From: Ignavibacteria bacterium
Lineage (GTDB): Bacteria > Bacteroidota > Ignavibacteria > Tepidaquicellales > Tepidaquicellaceae
Direction of reading: 5' to 3'
Assembly (NCBI GenBank): GCA_016873795.1
Contig: VGWA01000002.1
Coordinates: 1-60,953, forward strand
DNA: 60,953 nt
In this document: positions 25,793-35,267 of the stretch, piece by piece
Numbering within the stretch: position 1 is the first letter of the stretch
How the letters are laid out: the number at the start of each line of letters is the position of its first letter
Translations under genes and position numbers: made by a program
Notes under the pieces: generated by a model
Seen by the model: the letters and a program-made list of their open reading frames with translations, nothing else
What the model was told of the DNA's origin: nothing
Databases searched by the model: none

Positions 25793-27985
25793 ATGAAAAG
25801 GAATACTGTTCTTGTAGTAATCTTTTTTCTGCTGCTAATAATTAATTCTTACCCGCAGGAAAAAAGTAATATTGTTTTTGATGATGTTTTTAGCGGAGGA
25901 AAATATTTAACCAAAACAGTAAGCAATTTTGTTTTTTCCGCGGATGGCTTATATTATTATTTGCTGGAATATGATACTAACGATGCTTGCTGTATTAATA
26001 AATATGATTGTAAAACCGGACAGGATAAAACCGAAATCTTTAACTCCTGCGATTTTGAAAAATACGGATTTGATTATTATGATATCTCTTACTTTGAATT
26101 TGACGAAAACGAAAAACATATTATGCTCTGTACTGATTTGCAGCAGGATGGAGTAAGAACTATTTTGTATGATGTCTTTGTGTATGATTTAGAAAATAAA
26201 TCTCTTATTGAGATTCCCGAAAAAAAAATTATTACACCGCAAATCTCACCCGACGGCTCAAAGCTGGCTTTTGTAAAGGATTATGATATGTTTTACTGCG
26301 CTATCCAAACTGGCAGTGTCGTCCGTATAACATCGGACGGGAAAAAAAATGAAATCTTGAATGGCAGACCTGACTGGGTGCACGAAGAAGAATTCGGGTT
26401 GTCGGTCGCTTTTAACTGGTCGGGGAAAAGCGATAAAATCGCATACTATAAATTTAATGAATCGAATGTTAAAGATTATACTCTGCAGTACTATAAGGAA
26501 AAATATATGGAAAATTACACTTATAAATATCCCTGCCCGGGTGATGATAATTCTAATGTTGATCTTTTTGTCTATAATATCAACAACTCTCAAAATATTA
26601 AAATAAATATTGATAACCAGTATCAGCAGAGGTATTTTCCTGTAATTAAATGGATAAATAAAACCGATAATCTTTGCATCTATAGATTAAACAGACTGCA
26701 GAACAGCCTGGACATTTATTCTGTTAATACGACTGATTATACGAACCGGCTTGTTTATTATGAAAATAATAACAAATATATAGAAATTAATAATAATATA
26801 GTTTTCCTCGATGATAATCAGCATTTTATCATTACAAGCGAAAAATCGGGTTACCGCCATTTGTATCTTTATAATATCAATGGTTTACTTGTTAATCAGA
26901 TCACTGATGGAAAATGGGATGTTGATGCTCTCGAGTCGGTTGCTCTTTCTCAAAATAAAATTTATTATTCCTCTGCTGAAGTTTCACCCCTTGTAAGACA
27001 TCTCTATTCTGTTAACTTGGACGGTACGGGAAAAAAGAAAATTACTCAATCGGAAGGTTTTAACAATGTTAAATTTGGAAATAAATCACTTTACTTCCTC
27101 AATAGTTATTCGAATTTTGAAACTCCTAACATCTTTTCTGTCTGCAATAATAACAGTGACGAGATGATAATACTGGAAGATAATAGGAAATTAAAAGAAC
27201 TAATGTCTGATTGTAAAATTTCCAAATGCGGGTTTTTCCAGATCGAAACTTCCGAATCGCTGAAATTAAATGCCTGGATGATTAAACCTTATGACTTCGA
27301 CGAAAATAAGAAATATCCGGTTTTTATGACCATATATGGAGGACCGAACTCGCAAACGGTAACTGACAGATGGAATGGAAGAAATTTTTTCTGGTATCAA
27401 TACTTGGCTCAAAAAGGATATATTGTTGTTTCTGTTGATTGCCGGGGTACGGGATTTCGGGGTGAAGAATTTAAAAAAATTGTTTACTGCAAACTCGGAT
27501 TTTTTGAAACTGCAGACCTTATCGAAACTGCAAGATATCTGCGCACTCTGAATTATGTTGATTCCGATAGAGTTGGTATTTTCGGATGGAGCTACGGAGG
27601 ATTTTTGTCTTCTATGGCTGTTACTAAAGGAGCTGAATATTTTAAAACTGCTGTTGCAGTTGCCCCGGTTACAAGATGGGAATATTATGATAATATCTAT
27701 ACAGAAAGATATATGCAAACACCTGAACTCAACCCTGAAGGATATGCCGAAAATACACCGATTGAGTATATTGACAGTTTAAAAGGAAATCTCCTCATCG
27801 TTCACGGATTAGCCGACGATAACGTACATTTTCAGAATTCCGCCGAATTAATTTCAAAAATGATCTCCCGAAATAAAAAATACGATTCGGAAATTTACCC
27901 GAATAAAAATCATGGTATATACGGAGGAAAAACCAGATTGCACCTTTTTGACCGCATTACAAAATTCGTTTTGCAAAATCTTTAA
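25793..27985 (+). CDS. DPP-IV-like S9 prolyl oligopeptidase family peptidase
   Basis: A 730 aa exported serine peptidase. A signal peptide (about 1-22, ending NSYPQ) is followed by an eight-bladed DPP-IV-type N-terminal propeller (about 90-480) and an alpha/beta-hydrolase domain (about 490-730). The catalytic triad is Ser600 (GWSYGGF), Asp675/676 (GLADDNVHF) and His707 (NKNHGIYGG). The double-Glu segment PDWVHEEEFG matches the DPP-IV site that binds the peptide N-terminus. It probably removes dipeptides from peptide N-termini in the periplasm. It is convergent with the TolC-like gene. Confidence 0.92.
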   Translation: MKRNTVLVVIFFLLLIINSYPQEKSNIVFDDVFSGGKYLTKTVSNFVFSADGLYYYLLEYDTNDACCINKYDCKTGQDKTEIFNSCDFEKYGFDYYDISYFEFDENEKHIMLCTDLQQDGVRTILYDVFVYDLENKSLIEIPEKKIITPQISPDGSKLAFVKDYDMFYCAIQTGSVVRITSDGKKNEILNGRPDWVHEEEFGLSVAFNWSGKSDKIAYYKFNESNVKDYTLQYYKEKYMENYTYKYPCPGDDNSNVDLFVYNINNSQNIKINIDNQYQQRYFPVIKWINKTDNLCIYRLNRLQNSLDIYSVNTTDYTNRLVYYENNNKYIEINNNIVFLDDNQHFIITSEKSGYRHLYLYNINGLLVNQITDGKWDVDALESVALSQNKIYYSSAEVSPLVRHLYSVNLDGTGKKKITQSEGFNNVKFGNKSLYFLNSYSNFETPNIFSVCNNNSDEMIILEDNRKLKELMSDCKISKCGFFQIETSESLKLNAWMIKPYDFDENKKYPVFMTIYGGPNSQTVTDRWNGRNFFWYQYLAQKGYIVVSVDCRGTGFRGEEFKKIVYCKLGFFETADLIETARYLRTLNYVDSDRVGIFGWSYGGFLSSMAVTKGAEYFKTAVAVAPVTRWEYYDNIYTERYMQTPELNPEGYAENTPIEYIDSLKGNLLIVHGLADDNVHFQNSAELISKMISRNKKYDSEIYPNKNHGIYGGKTRLHLFDRITKFVLQNL

Positions 27986-28045
27986 CGAAATAAATTTCTT
28001 TACACCTTGTTTTTTTAAACCGTAATAATTTGTGTGATTGGTCTC

Positions 28046-30415
28046 TTATTCTCTCATCATATAATCGTTGATTCTCTTCATGTAATTATCTCTTTCCGTT
28101 GAAGTCATAAATATATCGTACTTTCCTATGGCTCTTTGTAGATTAAAGTAATTTTTGATGAATTCGTAGTATACGGTTGTATAATTCTGTCTCGCCTGTA
28201 AATATGTCCTTTGTGCATCTAACAAATCCAGAATTGTAGCTGTTCCGAGAAGATATCTCGTGTTCATCAGGTCAAGAGTCCCTTTTGCTGTCTCTTCAGC
28301 TATTTTCATTTGTTTAATGCTGAAATAGGATGACTGTATATCCTCCAGCGTTGACCTTATGTTTGCTGTAATGTTATCTGTTATTTGTTGTCTCGAGGTT
28401 TTGAATTGCGAAAGTTGTACCTTTGCCTTCTCTTCCGCTGCCTGTATTGCAAAACCCTTGAATATCGGCAGGGATAGATTTATCCCTACGGTCCAGATGT
28501 AGTTCGGGTAACTTGCGGGTAATCTTCCCAATAACGGTATATCCATAAATATATCTGACTTTGCAAAATAATTTATGTATTTTCCGTATGCCGAAACCAT
28601 CGGAATAAAATGAATTAAATGCGTTGCTTTTATCTGTATTTCGGTCGCGCTCATAAGATGTTCTATGGATTTTATCTCGGGTGAGTTTGCTAATGCTTCA
28701 TCTATATAAAATGATTTTAACTTCTCTGTCTTGTAAGGGTTGTCAAATATCGATGTGAACTCGGGTCTTGAAGTGAGTAAATTTGGACTTTCATATGAAA
28801 TATCAACAATGTCGTATGCATCTAATTCAGTTAACCTTGCTATCCTCTCAAGATTTATCGCACTCTTGATTAAATATGAGTAAATATCAACAGTGCTTTT
28901 CTTTGCTAACGTGACCTCACTCTGCCACCTCAATACTTCGTCTAATGATGTGAGTCCTATGTCAAACTTCTTGTTTGCTGCGTCTAATGATGACCTTAAT
29001 GTCAATAGGTTTTCTGTGTTTATAAAAAATAATTTCCGCAGCTTTATTATGTCAATGTAACTCGAAGCCGTTTGGTTTGTTATATCAAGCCTTGTACTCT
29101 CAAGATTACTTTCTTTTGAATTCTTTATCTCTTTGGATTGATTGTAATTTCCCCATCTGTCAACCGAATATATCAGTTGTTGCAAACTTAAAGAGAAATT
29201 GGCTATTCTCTCCGGAGTTGACTCCTGTGTGCTGCTGTTTAATATTCCGTCAAGCTCTACAGATAATTGCGGCAGCAGCTCCGACCTTGCCGTTCTTATG
29301 TCTTCTTCGCTTGATTTTATGTCATATTTCTTTGACCATACGTCAAGATTGTTGTCAAGTGAAACAAGTAATACATCTTTTAATGTTTTTAAATTAGTAT
29401 CCGCAGAGAGTTCTTCAAATCCCAGTAAAACCGATTCAGTTATAATGTCCCATGTCAACTTTTTTAATCCTAACCTGTTAAACGTGTTCATATTTATGTA
29501 ATAACCTCTGTCTTCCATCAAATCTACATTCAATATAGAAGGATTTGTTCCGAATAATATGTCGAGTATCGATACTGCTATCCTTTTCATTAATCGGTTA
29601 ATGTATAACGGATTTGTGCAGGCTAATGCCCCACCCTGTACATGATATTCATTGTATGTAAATAAAGGAATTTTTCTGTTGTATAAATCATCGATTATTT
29701 TTTTGTTTTCTGTTATCGGAAAATGTAACATCGGTCCTAAATATACCGCCTCGGCAAAGTCGGGAATTTGTTTTAAAACGTCATCAGCACTGTATAAGGC
29801 ATCTATATGATTTACGTGAATATTTGGTATGGAATCTGTATCTTCAAATTCTAATTCCTGGAATTTTATCTCGTCTTCGTATATTTTGCTCCTTATGTTA
29901 TATACGGTGTCGAACGGCACTAAATCACGGTACATTTTTATATCTTTTTTATAATCACCGATAAGCTGTATGAAATATAAATTGTTTATGCCGCTCGTAC
30001 GCTCCCTTGTTATCGGGATTTTTTGTGTCTCCGAATTTATTATAAATGCTGCTATCGACGGCTTGCTTAATGGTCCTCTTCTTGCTATGTCGTCTGAAGC
30101 TAAAACACCAAAATCAATTATTATGTCTATTTTGCTGTCATTAAGTAAACGGTTATTTATGTTATGTACGCTTCTCATTGACCAATCTCCCGTGTATTCG
30201 TCTCCTGAATAATACGTTATGTCGGCTATATCCTTAAGTAATGTACTGATTTCCTTCTGTACAGTTGTATCAAAGAATTTATTGTAATCAGACGGACCGT
30301 CTTTTACTATTGCTATCCCTATTTCTCCTAAATGTAATTTTGTCCTTTGTGCAATTCCTGAATACGGACTTATGAAAAATAATACTAATACCGATAAAAT
30401 TAACTTATATTTCAT
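28046..30415 (-). CDS. TolC-like outer-membrane efflux protein with N-terminal binding-protein-like domain
   Basis: A 789 aa protein with a signal peptide (1-22, ending GIAQ). The C-terminal part (about 340-785) is a TolC/OEP factor with paired helices (SSEEDIRTARSELLPQLSV, KGTLDLMNTRYLLGTATILDLLDAQRTYLQARQNY). The first 300 residues are unusual for TolC: DIIIDFGVLASDDIARRG, RKIPLFTYNEYHVQGGALACTNP, AVSILDILFGTNP and YYINMNTFNRLGL follow the order of the ABC_sub_bind (TrpX-like) periplasmic binding fold. It is last in the RND operon and forms its outer-membrane channel. The extra domain may bind the exported ligand; that is inference. A normal TolC has about 450-500 aa. Confidence 0.85.
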   Translation of the reverse strand: MKYKLILSVLVLFFISPYSGIAQRTKLHLGEIGIAIVKDGPSDYNKFFDTTVQKEISTLLKDIADITYYSGDEYTGDWSMRSVHNINNRLLNDSKIDIIIDFGVLASDDIARRGPLSKPSIAAFIINSETQKIPITRERTSGINNLYFIQLIGDYKKDIKMYRDLVPFDTVYNIRSKIYEDEIKFQELEFEDTDSIPNIHVNHIDALYSADDVLKQIPDFAEAVYLGPMLHFPITENKKIIDDLYNRKIPLFTYNEYHVQGGALACTNPLYINRLMKRIAVSILDILFGTNPSILNVDLMEDRGYYINMNTFNRLGLKKLTWDIITESVLLGFEELSADTNLKTLKDVLLVSLDNNLDVWSKKYDIKSSEEDIRTARSELLPQLSVELDGILNSSTQESTPERIANFSLSLQQLIYSVDRWGNYNQSKEIKNSKESNLESTRLDITNQTASSYIDIIKLRKLFFINTENLLTLRSSLDAANKKFDIGLTSLDEVLRWQSEVTLAKKSTVDIYSYLIKSAINLERIARLTELDAYDIVDISYESPNLLTSRPEFTSIFDNPYKTEKLKSFYIDEALANSPEIKSIEHLMSATEIQIKATHLIHFIPMVSAYGKYINYFAKSDIFMDIPLLGRLPASYPNYIWTVGINLSLPIFKGFAIQAAEEKAKVQLSQFKTSRQQITDNITANIRSTLEDIQSSYFSIKQMKIAEETAKGTLDLMNTRYLLGTATILDLLDAQRTYLQARQNYTTVYYEFIKNYFNLQRAIGKYDIFMTSTERDNYMKRINDYMMRE

Positions 30416-30554
30416 TATTTTTAATTGTTTGATTTTTTCTTTTTACTTATGTTTCTGATAATAACTCTTTATATTTTGATCATAAATTCTGCTCATCTTA
30501 GTATAATCCTGTTCTTACGTTTTTATTAAAATGATAGAAAAAAATTTTTCACAA

Positions 30555-33500
30555 CTATGCATTCTTTCTCCTGGCTCTCCACATTAAAAATTTTGTCATA
30601 TAGAAATATACAATCGGAACCACAACAAGAGTTAAAAACATCGAACTTGAAAGTCCGCCGATTAATGCCCATCCTAATCCGTTCTTCCATTCAGAACCTG
30701 CTGCCGCAGAGGTTGCAATAGGTAACATACCGATCACCATTGCGAGAGTTGTCATTAAAATAGGTCTTATCCTTGCCTGTCCCGCTTCGATTATCGCTTC
30801 GTATAACGGCTCACCCTGCCTGCGTTTGTCGTTAGCCCTGTCTACTAATAATATTGCATTTTTTGCCACCAATCCGACTAACATTATCATACCGAGTAAT
30901 GTAAATATGTTTATTGAATTGTTTGTCAATACCAGAATGAATAAAGCACCTACTACAGCCAAAGGAATGGAAAATAATACTACAAACGGATATGAAAAAC
31001 TGTCGTATAGTGTTACCATTACAAAATAAACCATTACTATCGACATAATTAATGCAACTGCAAGACTCTTGAACGATTCGCTCATAGAATCCTGGTCTCC
31101 GGAAAAAATTAAACTTGTTCCTTCTGGTAAATTTGCTTTTTTCAGGTTTTCTTCGAATTCTGCAACTATACTTCCGCTTGGAGCATCTGTCTTAATGTAT
31201 GCATATACGGTGGTTGAAGAATTTCGGTTTTTTCTTTCGAGTTTTGTCGGTCCGGAACTCTGAAATATCTCACTGAACGATTGTAATTCGACTTTGTCGC
31301 CTTTTTGATTTATGAAAGCTAAATGTTTAAGGTCTTCGGGATTTGTACGGTCGAATTTGTCAAGCCTTATTCTGATGGTGAACTGATCTAATACATCATC
31401 GAATTTCGAATCTTCGTTTCCCGTTAATGCAATTTGTAATGCACTGCCGACATCGTATACCAGAAGTCCGAATGCAGCCATTTTTTGCCTGTCAATGTTG
31501 ACTCTTAACTCGGGATTTCCCGGAACTGAGGAAAGTCTCGTGAGTGTTACGTTCTTTGTCATTTTAAATGCCTGAACAACTTTATCCACGGCAATCTGAA
31601 GTGAATCGGGGTTAGGTGAAAGTACATCCACTATTATCGGTGCCTGCTCCATGTTACCCGTTACTCCGACGTTGTTTATGTAAGTCGTTATCCCGGGCAT
31701 TGACGATAATCTCTGTCTTATTTGTTCCCCAACATCGAGAGTTGTTATCTTTCTGCTTTCCTTCGGAGTTAATAATACCGTAACTTGTGCATCTTTATCC
31801 GATTGCTGTCCGTCTAAATCTGTTCCGACATTTGATAACATAGCTACTACATTTGGGTCTTGTGATAATACATATTCTATCTCCTGTATCTTCTTGGAAT
31901 TCATCTCTATCGTTGTTCCGGGAGTCATTTCCGTTGTTATGTAAAATTCGCTTCTGTCAGTTTTCTTAACAAATTCTGTGCCGATGTATCCTTTAAGCGG
32001 CAACATTATGGAAAATATTAATAAAACAAATGCTATACTCAGTACGGTTATTTTGTGTGCTAATGCCCATTCCAATATATGTGTGTATATCTGTACTAAC
32101 TTGGAGAATCCTTTTTCGAATATTCGTCCGAATGCCGCTATCAATGACTTTGCATTAATATCTTCTAATTTTGCAAATCTTGCTTCAAGGGACGGTATCA
32201 CCGTAAATGAAACAAAAAGACTCGTTAAAGTGGAAACCAATATAACAACAGAAAACTGCCTGATTATATCACCCACTAATCCGGCTGCCAATGCTAAAGG
32301 TACAAATACCACAACATCAACAAATGTAATGGATACAGCCGCAAAACCAATCTCGTTTCTTCCTTTCAAGGCAGCAACGCTTTTCTCTTCCCCTTTCTCA
32401 AGATGGTGGTATATGTTCTCGATGACAACAATGGAATCATCAACAAGTATCCCGATAACTAACGATAATCCAAGCAGTGTCATCAGATTTAATGAGTAAT
32501 CAAGTACCCACATTGTAACAAACGATGTTGTCAGTGAACAGGGTATTGACAGCAATACCACCAAAGATGTTCTTATACTGTGAAGAAAAACAAACATTAC
32601 CGATGCTACAAGTATTATTGCAAGCATTAAATCGTGCATTACTGCATTAGCTGCCTCCTTTGTGAATATGGATTGGTCGTCTGCAATTGCGAATTTTAAA
32701 TTAATGTCTTTGTATTGAGCTTCTAATTCCGGAAGATATTTCTTAACTGCATCGCATGTTGATACTGCATTTGCATCTTTCTGCTTTCTGATTTGTATTC
32801 CGATTGAATTTACGCCGTTATATCTTGCTATTTGTGTCGGGTCTTTTATGCCGTCTGCTACATTGCCTATATCTTTTAACCGTATGTCGCCGCCTTGTTT
32901 TGACCTGCCGACGATAAGTTCATTCATATCTTCCACTTTTTTGAACTTTCCTGCTATTCTTACCGTTAATTGCTGGTCTTGCTCTCTCTTTATTTTTCCG
33001 GTGGGAAAGTCCATATTCGATGCCTTGATTATATCCGTTATTAGCGTCAGGTTTAATCCCTGGGAAATTATTTTCTGAAGGTCGAGACTAACTACTATTT
33101 CTCTGATTTCTCCGCCTATTAAATCAATCTGTCCAACCCCTTCTCTTGTAGTCAAAGCAGGTTTTAACTGGTCTGTCATTAATGTATAAAAATCTTTCGG
33201 TGATAAATTGGATGTTGCTGAGAGTGTTAAAACCGGTAAATCATCCAATGAGTATTTGCTCAATGACGGTGTCTTGATATCTTTCGGAAGTGTATATAAT
33301 ATCTCATTCACTTTTCTTTGTACGTCCTGTACTGCTACATCCTGGTCTGCTTCCCTCTGAAATTCTATCTGTATTACCGATGCACCTTCGTATGATTTTG
33401 ATGTGATGTTTTTTATCTTCTCTACACCGGATATTGCGTCTTCAATTGGTTTGGTTACGCTGCTTTGTACTTCCGACGGAGATGCTCCCGGATACGGTGT

Positions 33501-33644
33501 CATTACAGTAACATAAGGAGTCCTGATTTCCGGCAGTAACTCATACTTTAAACCGCTGTATCCGATTATGGCAAGCAATCCTAAAGTTAAAAAAATTACT
33601 ATCACAAACGATGGACGCTTAATTGCAAGTTCGGTTAAACTCAT
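30555..33644 (-). CDS. RND efflux transporter, AcrB/MdtB-type inner-membrane pump
   Basis: A 1029 aa RND permease of the HAE1/MdtB type with the usual 12 membrane helices and two large periplasmic loops. N-terminal LAIKRPSFVIVIFLTLGLLA and the TM4 proton-relay Asp pair in VIGILVDDSIVVIEN are present, as is the C-terminal GLVAKNAILLVD. It couples proton influx to export of small molecules from periplasm or membrane. It lies 40 bp downstream of the adaptor gene and 139 bp upstream of the TolC-type gene, all on the minus strand. The substrate is unknown. Confidence 0.95.
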   Translation of the reverse strand: MSLTELAIKRPSFVIVIFLTLGLLAIIGYSGLKYELLPEIRTPYVTVMTPYPGASPSEVQSSVTKPIEDAISGVEKIKNITSKSYEGASVIQIEFQREADQDVAVQDVQRKVNEILYTLPKDIKTPSLSKYSLDDLPVLTLSATSNLSPKDFYTLMTDQLKPALTTREGVGQIDLIGGEIREIVVSLDLQKIISQGLNLTLITDIIKASNMDFPTGKIKREQDQQLTVRIAGKFKKVEDMNELIVGRSKQGGDIRLKDIGNVADGIKDPTQIARYNGVNSIGIQIRKQKDANAVSTCDAVKKYLPELEAQYKDINLKFAIADDQSIFTKEAANAVMHDLMLAIILVASVMFVFLHSIRTSLVVLLSIPCSLTTSFVTMWVLDYSLNLMTLLGLSLVIGILVDDSIVVIENIYHHLEKGEEKSVAALKGRNEIGFAAVSITFVDVVVFVPLALAAGLVGDIIRQFSVVILVSTLTSLFVSFTVIPSLEARFAKLEDINAKSLIAAFGRIFEKGFSKLVQIYTHILEWALAHKITVLSIAFVLLIFSIMLPLKGYIGTEFVKKTDRSEFYITTEMTPGTTIEMNSKKIQEIEYVLSQDPNVVAMLSNVGTDLDGQQSDKDAQVTVLLTPKESRKITTLDVGEQIRQRLSSMPGITTYINNVGVTGNMEQAPIIVDVLSPNPDSLQIAVDKVVQAFKMTKNVTLTRLSSVPGNPELRVNIDRQKMAAFGLLVYDVGSALQIALTGNEDSKFDDVLDQFTIRIRLDKFDRTNPEDLKHLAFINQKGDKVELQSFSEIFQSSGPTKLERKNRNSSTTVYAYIKTDAPSGSIVAEFEENLKKANLPEGTSLIFSGDQDSMSESFKSLAVALIMSIVMVYFVMVTLYDSFSYPFVVLFSIPLAVVGALFILVLTNNSINIFTLLGMIMLVGLVAKNAILLVDRANDKRRQGEPLYEAIIEAGQARIRPILMTTLAMVIGMLPIATSAAAGSEWKNGLGWALIGGLSSSMFLTLVVVPIVYFYMTKFLMWRARRKNA

Positions 33645-33684
33645 ATTGGTTGTTTAGTTGTTTGGTTGTTTGATTGATTATGGT

Positions 33685-35010
33685 TTATTTGTTTACTACT
33701 TTTACTTTTGTGTTTTCGTTTAAATTGTTTTGCCCGATTGTTACCACTTCGTCACCGTTTTTCAAACCGCCTAATACTTCAAGCCGGCTCCCTAATTCCC
33801 TCCCAATCGTTACTGTCCGTAAATGTGCTGTATTGTTTTCGATTACATATACTCTTGCGTCTCTTACACTGCCCATTAATGCTTCCCTCGGAATTGTAAT
33901 ACCTTTATCGTCGGTGAACATCTGGAAGTTGATTCTTGCAAACATTCCTCCCTTTAAAGGATATTCCCGGTTGTTTGGTAATTTAATCTCTATCCTGAAT
34001 GTATGTGCCTCATCTGCATTCGACGCAATATTGTCTATTGTACCGGTGAATTTCTGACCGGAATATAAATCCGTTGATATCTCTACTAATTGACCGGTTG
34101 TTAAATATAATGCCTCTTTTTCGGAAATATTTACTACTACTTTTAATGTTGATATGTCAACTATGTTTGCGATTACTGTTCCTACAGTTACGTAAGTTCC
34201 CTTGTAAATTGATTTGGAATTTATTATTCCCGAAGTGGGTGCTTTAATTCTCTTGTCTGATAACATTTTCCGCGCACTCGTTAAATCGCTTTCGGCTGCC
34301 TGCATCTCAAGCCTTGACATGTCTAATTCTGATGCCGATATCGCGTTTGACTCGTATAATGCTTTCTTTCTTTCATAATCTCTTTTGCATTTTTGATATT
34401 GTATCTCCGCTTTCTCGAGATTTGCTCTCGCTACTATGTCATCCACGTGTACAAGCACCGTTCCGTTGCTTACGTAATTTCCTATGTGAACATTCTCTGA
34501 GAGAATTATTCCCTCGGTTTCCGATACTATGTTAACATCACTGTTCGGCATTATTACACCGGTTATGTTTATGAGTTCGGATAAGTCCTGTTCGGAGATT
34601 TTGTATGTCGTTACGGGAATGTCGCTTAACACGCTTCCTTCAAGGGTGTCTTCCTCTTTCTTTCCAAAAAAGAAAAAGTATATAAACAAAACTATCACAA
34701 CGAAAACCACAAACGATAATATCTTCTTGAATATTATCTTGGCTTTGGATTCCGGTTTTGTGACTTCTCCTTCTTTTGACTCGATAAAACTTTCTAAAGC
34801 ATTGTCGATTAATTCCTGCTTCCACTTTGTTATTTCTTCCGGGTGTATTTGATATTTTTCGCCGAGCTTCTCTATACTTACCCCTTCACGTAAATGTTCT
34901 CTCAGTATTATGTTTTTATTGACTGTCTGTTCGCCGGGTGGGATTTTACCTGCCTCTCTTTCAGGATGATCTGCCTTATCGACGGGCGGAATGGAATTTT
35001 CTTCTGTCAT
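33685..35010 (-). CDS. RND periplasmic adaptor (HlyD/MFP) with cytoplasmic helix-turn-helix
   Basis: A 441 aa adaptor. Residues 31-78 (NIILREHLREGVSIEKLGEKY, then IHPEEITKWKQELIDNALESF) look like the helix-turn-helix of IS3/IS66-type transposase OrfA proteins. A membrane helix follows at about 95-115, then a typical membrane-fusion protein: barrel-sandwich hairpin (INIVSETEGIILSENVHIGNYVSNG), coiled hairpin (ARANLEKAEIQYQKCKRDYERKKALYE), beta-barrel and membrane-proximal domain. The HTH would face the cytoplasm, the rest the periplasm. The ATG has an AGGAG site 8 nt upstream. It is first in the efflux operon, and the added domain suggests DNA binding or autoregulation, unproven. Confidence 0.87.
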   Translation of the reverse strand: MTEENSIPPVDKADHPEREAGKIPPGEQTVNKNIILREHLREGVSIEKLGEKYQIHPEEITKWKQELIDNALESFIESKEGEVTKPESKAKIIFKKILSFVVFVVIVLFIYFFFFGKKEEDTLEGSVLSDIPVTTYKISEQDLSELINITGVIMPNSDVNIVSETEGIILSENVHIGNYVSNGTVLVHVDDIVARANLEKAEIQYQKCKRDYERKKALYESNAISASELDMSRLEMQAAESDLTSARKMLSDKRIKAPTSGIINSKSIYKGTYVTVGTVIANIVDISTLKVVVNISEKEALYLTTGQLVEISTDLYSGQKFTGTIDNIASNADEAHTFRIEIKLPNNREYPLKGGMFARINFQMFTDDKGITIPREALMGSVRDARVYVIENNTAHLRTVTIGRELGSRLEVLGGLKNGDEVVTIGQNNLNENTKVKVVNK

Positions 35011-35018
35011 ATATTTTT

Positions 35019-35023
35019 CTCCT
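35019..35023 (-). promoter_or_regulatory. Shine-Dalgarno site AGGAG for the efflux adaptor gene
   Basis: CTCCT on the plus strand gives AGGAG on the minus strand, 8 nt before the ATG at 35010. It is one of only two strong ribosome sites noticed in the window and fixes the start that includes the helix-turn-helix region. Confidence 0.65.
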
Positions 35024-35038
35024 ATCGTTTATTGATTT

Positions 35039-35054
35039 ACCCGATGAATCGGGT
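35039..35054. promoter_or_regulatory. Perfect palindrome ACCCGATGAATCGGGT, candidate operator
   Basis: Two perfect 7-base arms (ACCCGAT and ATCGGGT) separated by GA, lying 29-44 bp upstream of the adaptor start codon. A two-fold symmetric site in this place is what an autoregulating HTH protein would need, but the same shape is also seen in dispersed REP-type repeats. Binding is not shown by the sequence. Confidence 0.4.
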
Positions 35055-35081
35055 TCGGATTTGCCGGGATTTATTTTCACT

Positions 35082-35094
35082 CCTGACTTTAGTT
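35082..35094 (+). repeat. Isolated REP-like fragment CCTGACTTTAGTT
   Basis: Identical 13-mer to 4062-4074 and matching 12 bases of the first degenerate unit at 60567. Fragment of the dispersed palindromic repeat family. Confidence 0.4.
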
Positions 35095-35253
35095 AGTAGC
35101 CTGTTAATCGTCGTTCTTTTATTGTTGCGTTTCTGTGTCAGTATCTGATTTTTATTGCTTTATAATATGTCACAAAAATTATGCATTAATATTTAAATTC
35201 TCAATGGTAAAATATTTTTACATTTTATCGTTTGTAACTGACATTAGTTCTGA

Positions 35254-35267
35254 CTTGACTTTCAGTT
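35254..35267 (+). repeat. Isolated REP-like fragment CTTGACTTTCAGTT
   Basis: A 14-base exact match to the second half-element of the right-edge repeat array (for example from 60731). It lies 160 bp from the fragment at 35082. Confidence 0.4.

Noticed and set aside
31978-32499. Plus-strand ORF opposite the RND pump gene
   Set aside because: It lies wholly within the well-supported RND gene and its residues are low-complexity Asn/Thr/Ser, an antisense artefact.
34777-34920. Remnant of an insertion sequence (transposase HTH)
   Set aside because: The HTH is in frame with a complete adaptor, has a good ribosome site, and no terminal repeats or other transposase parts are seen. A domain fusion explains it better.
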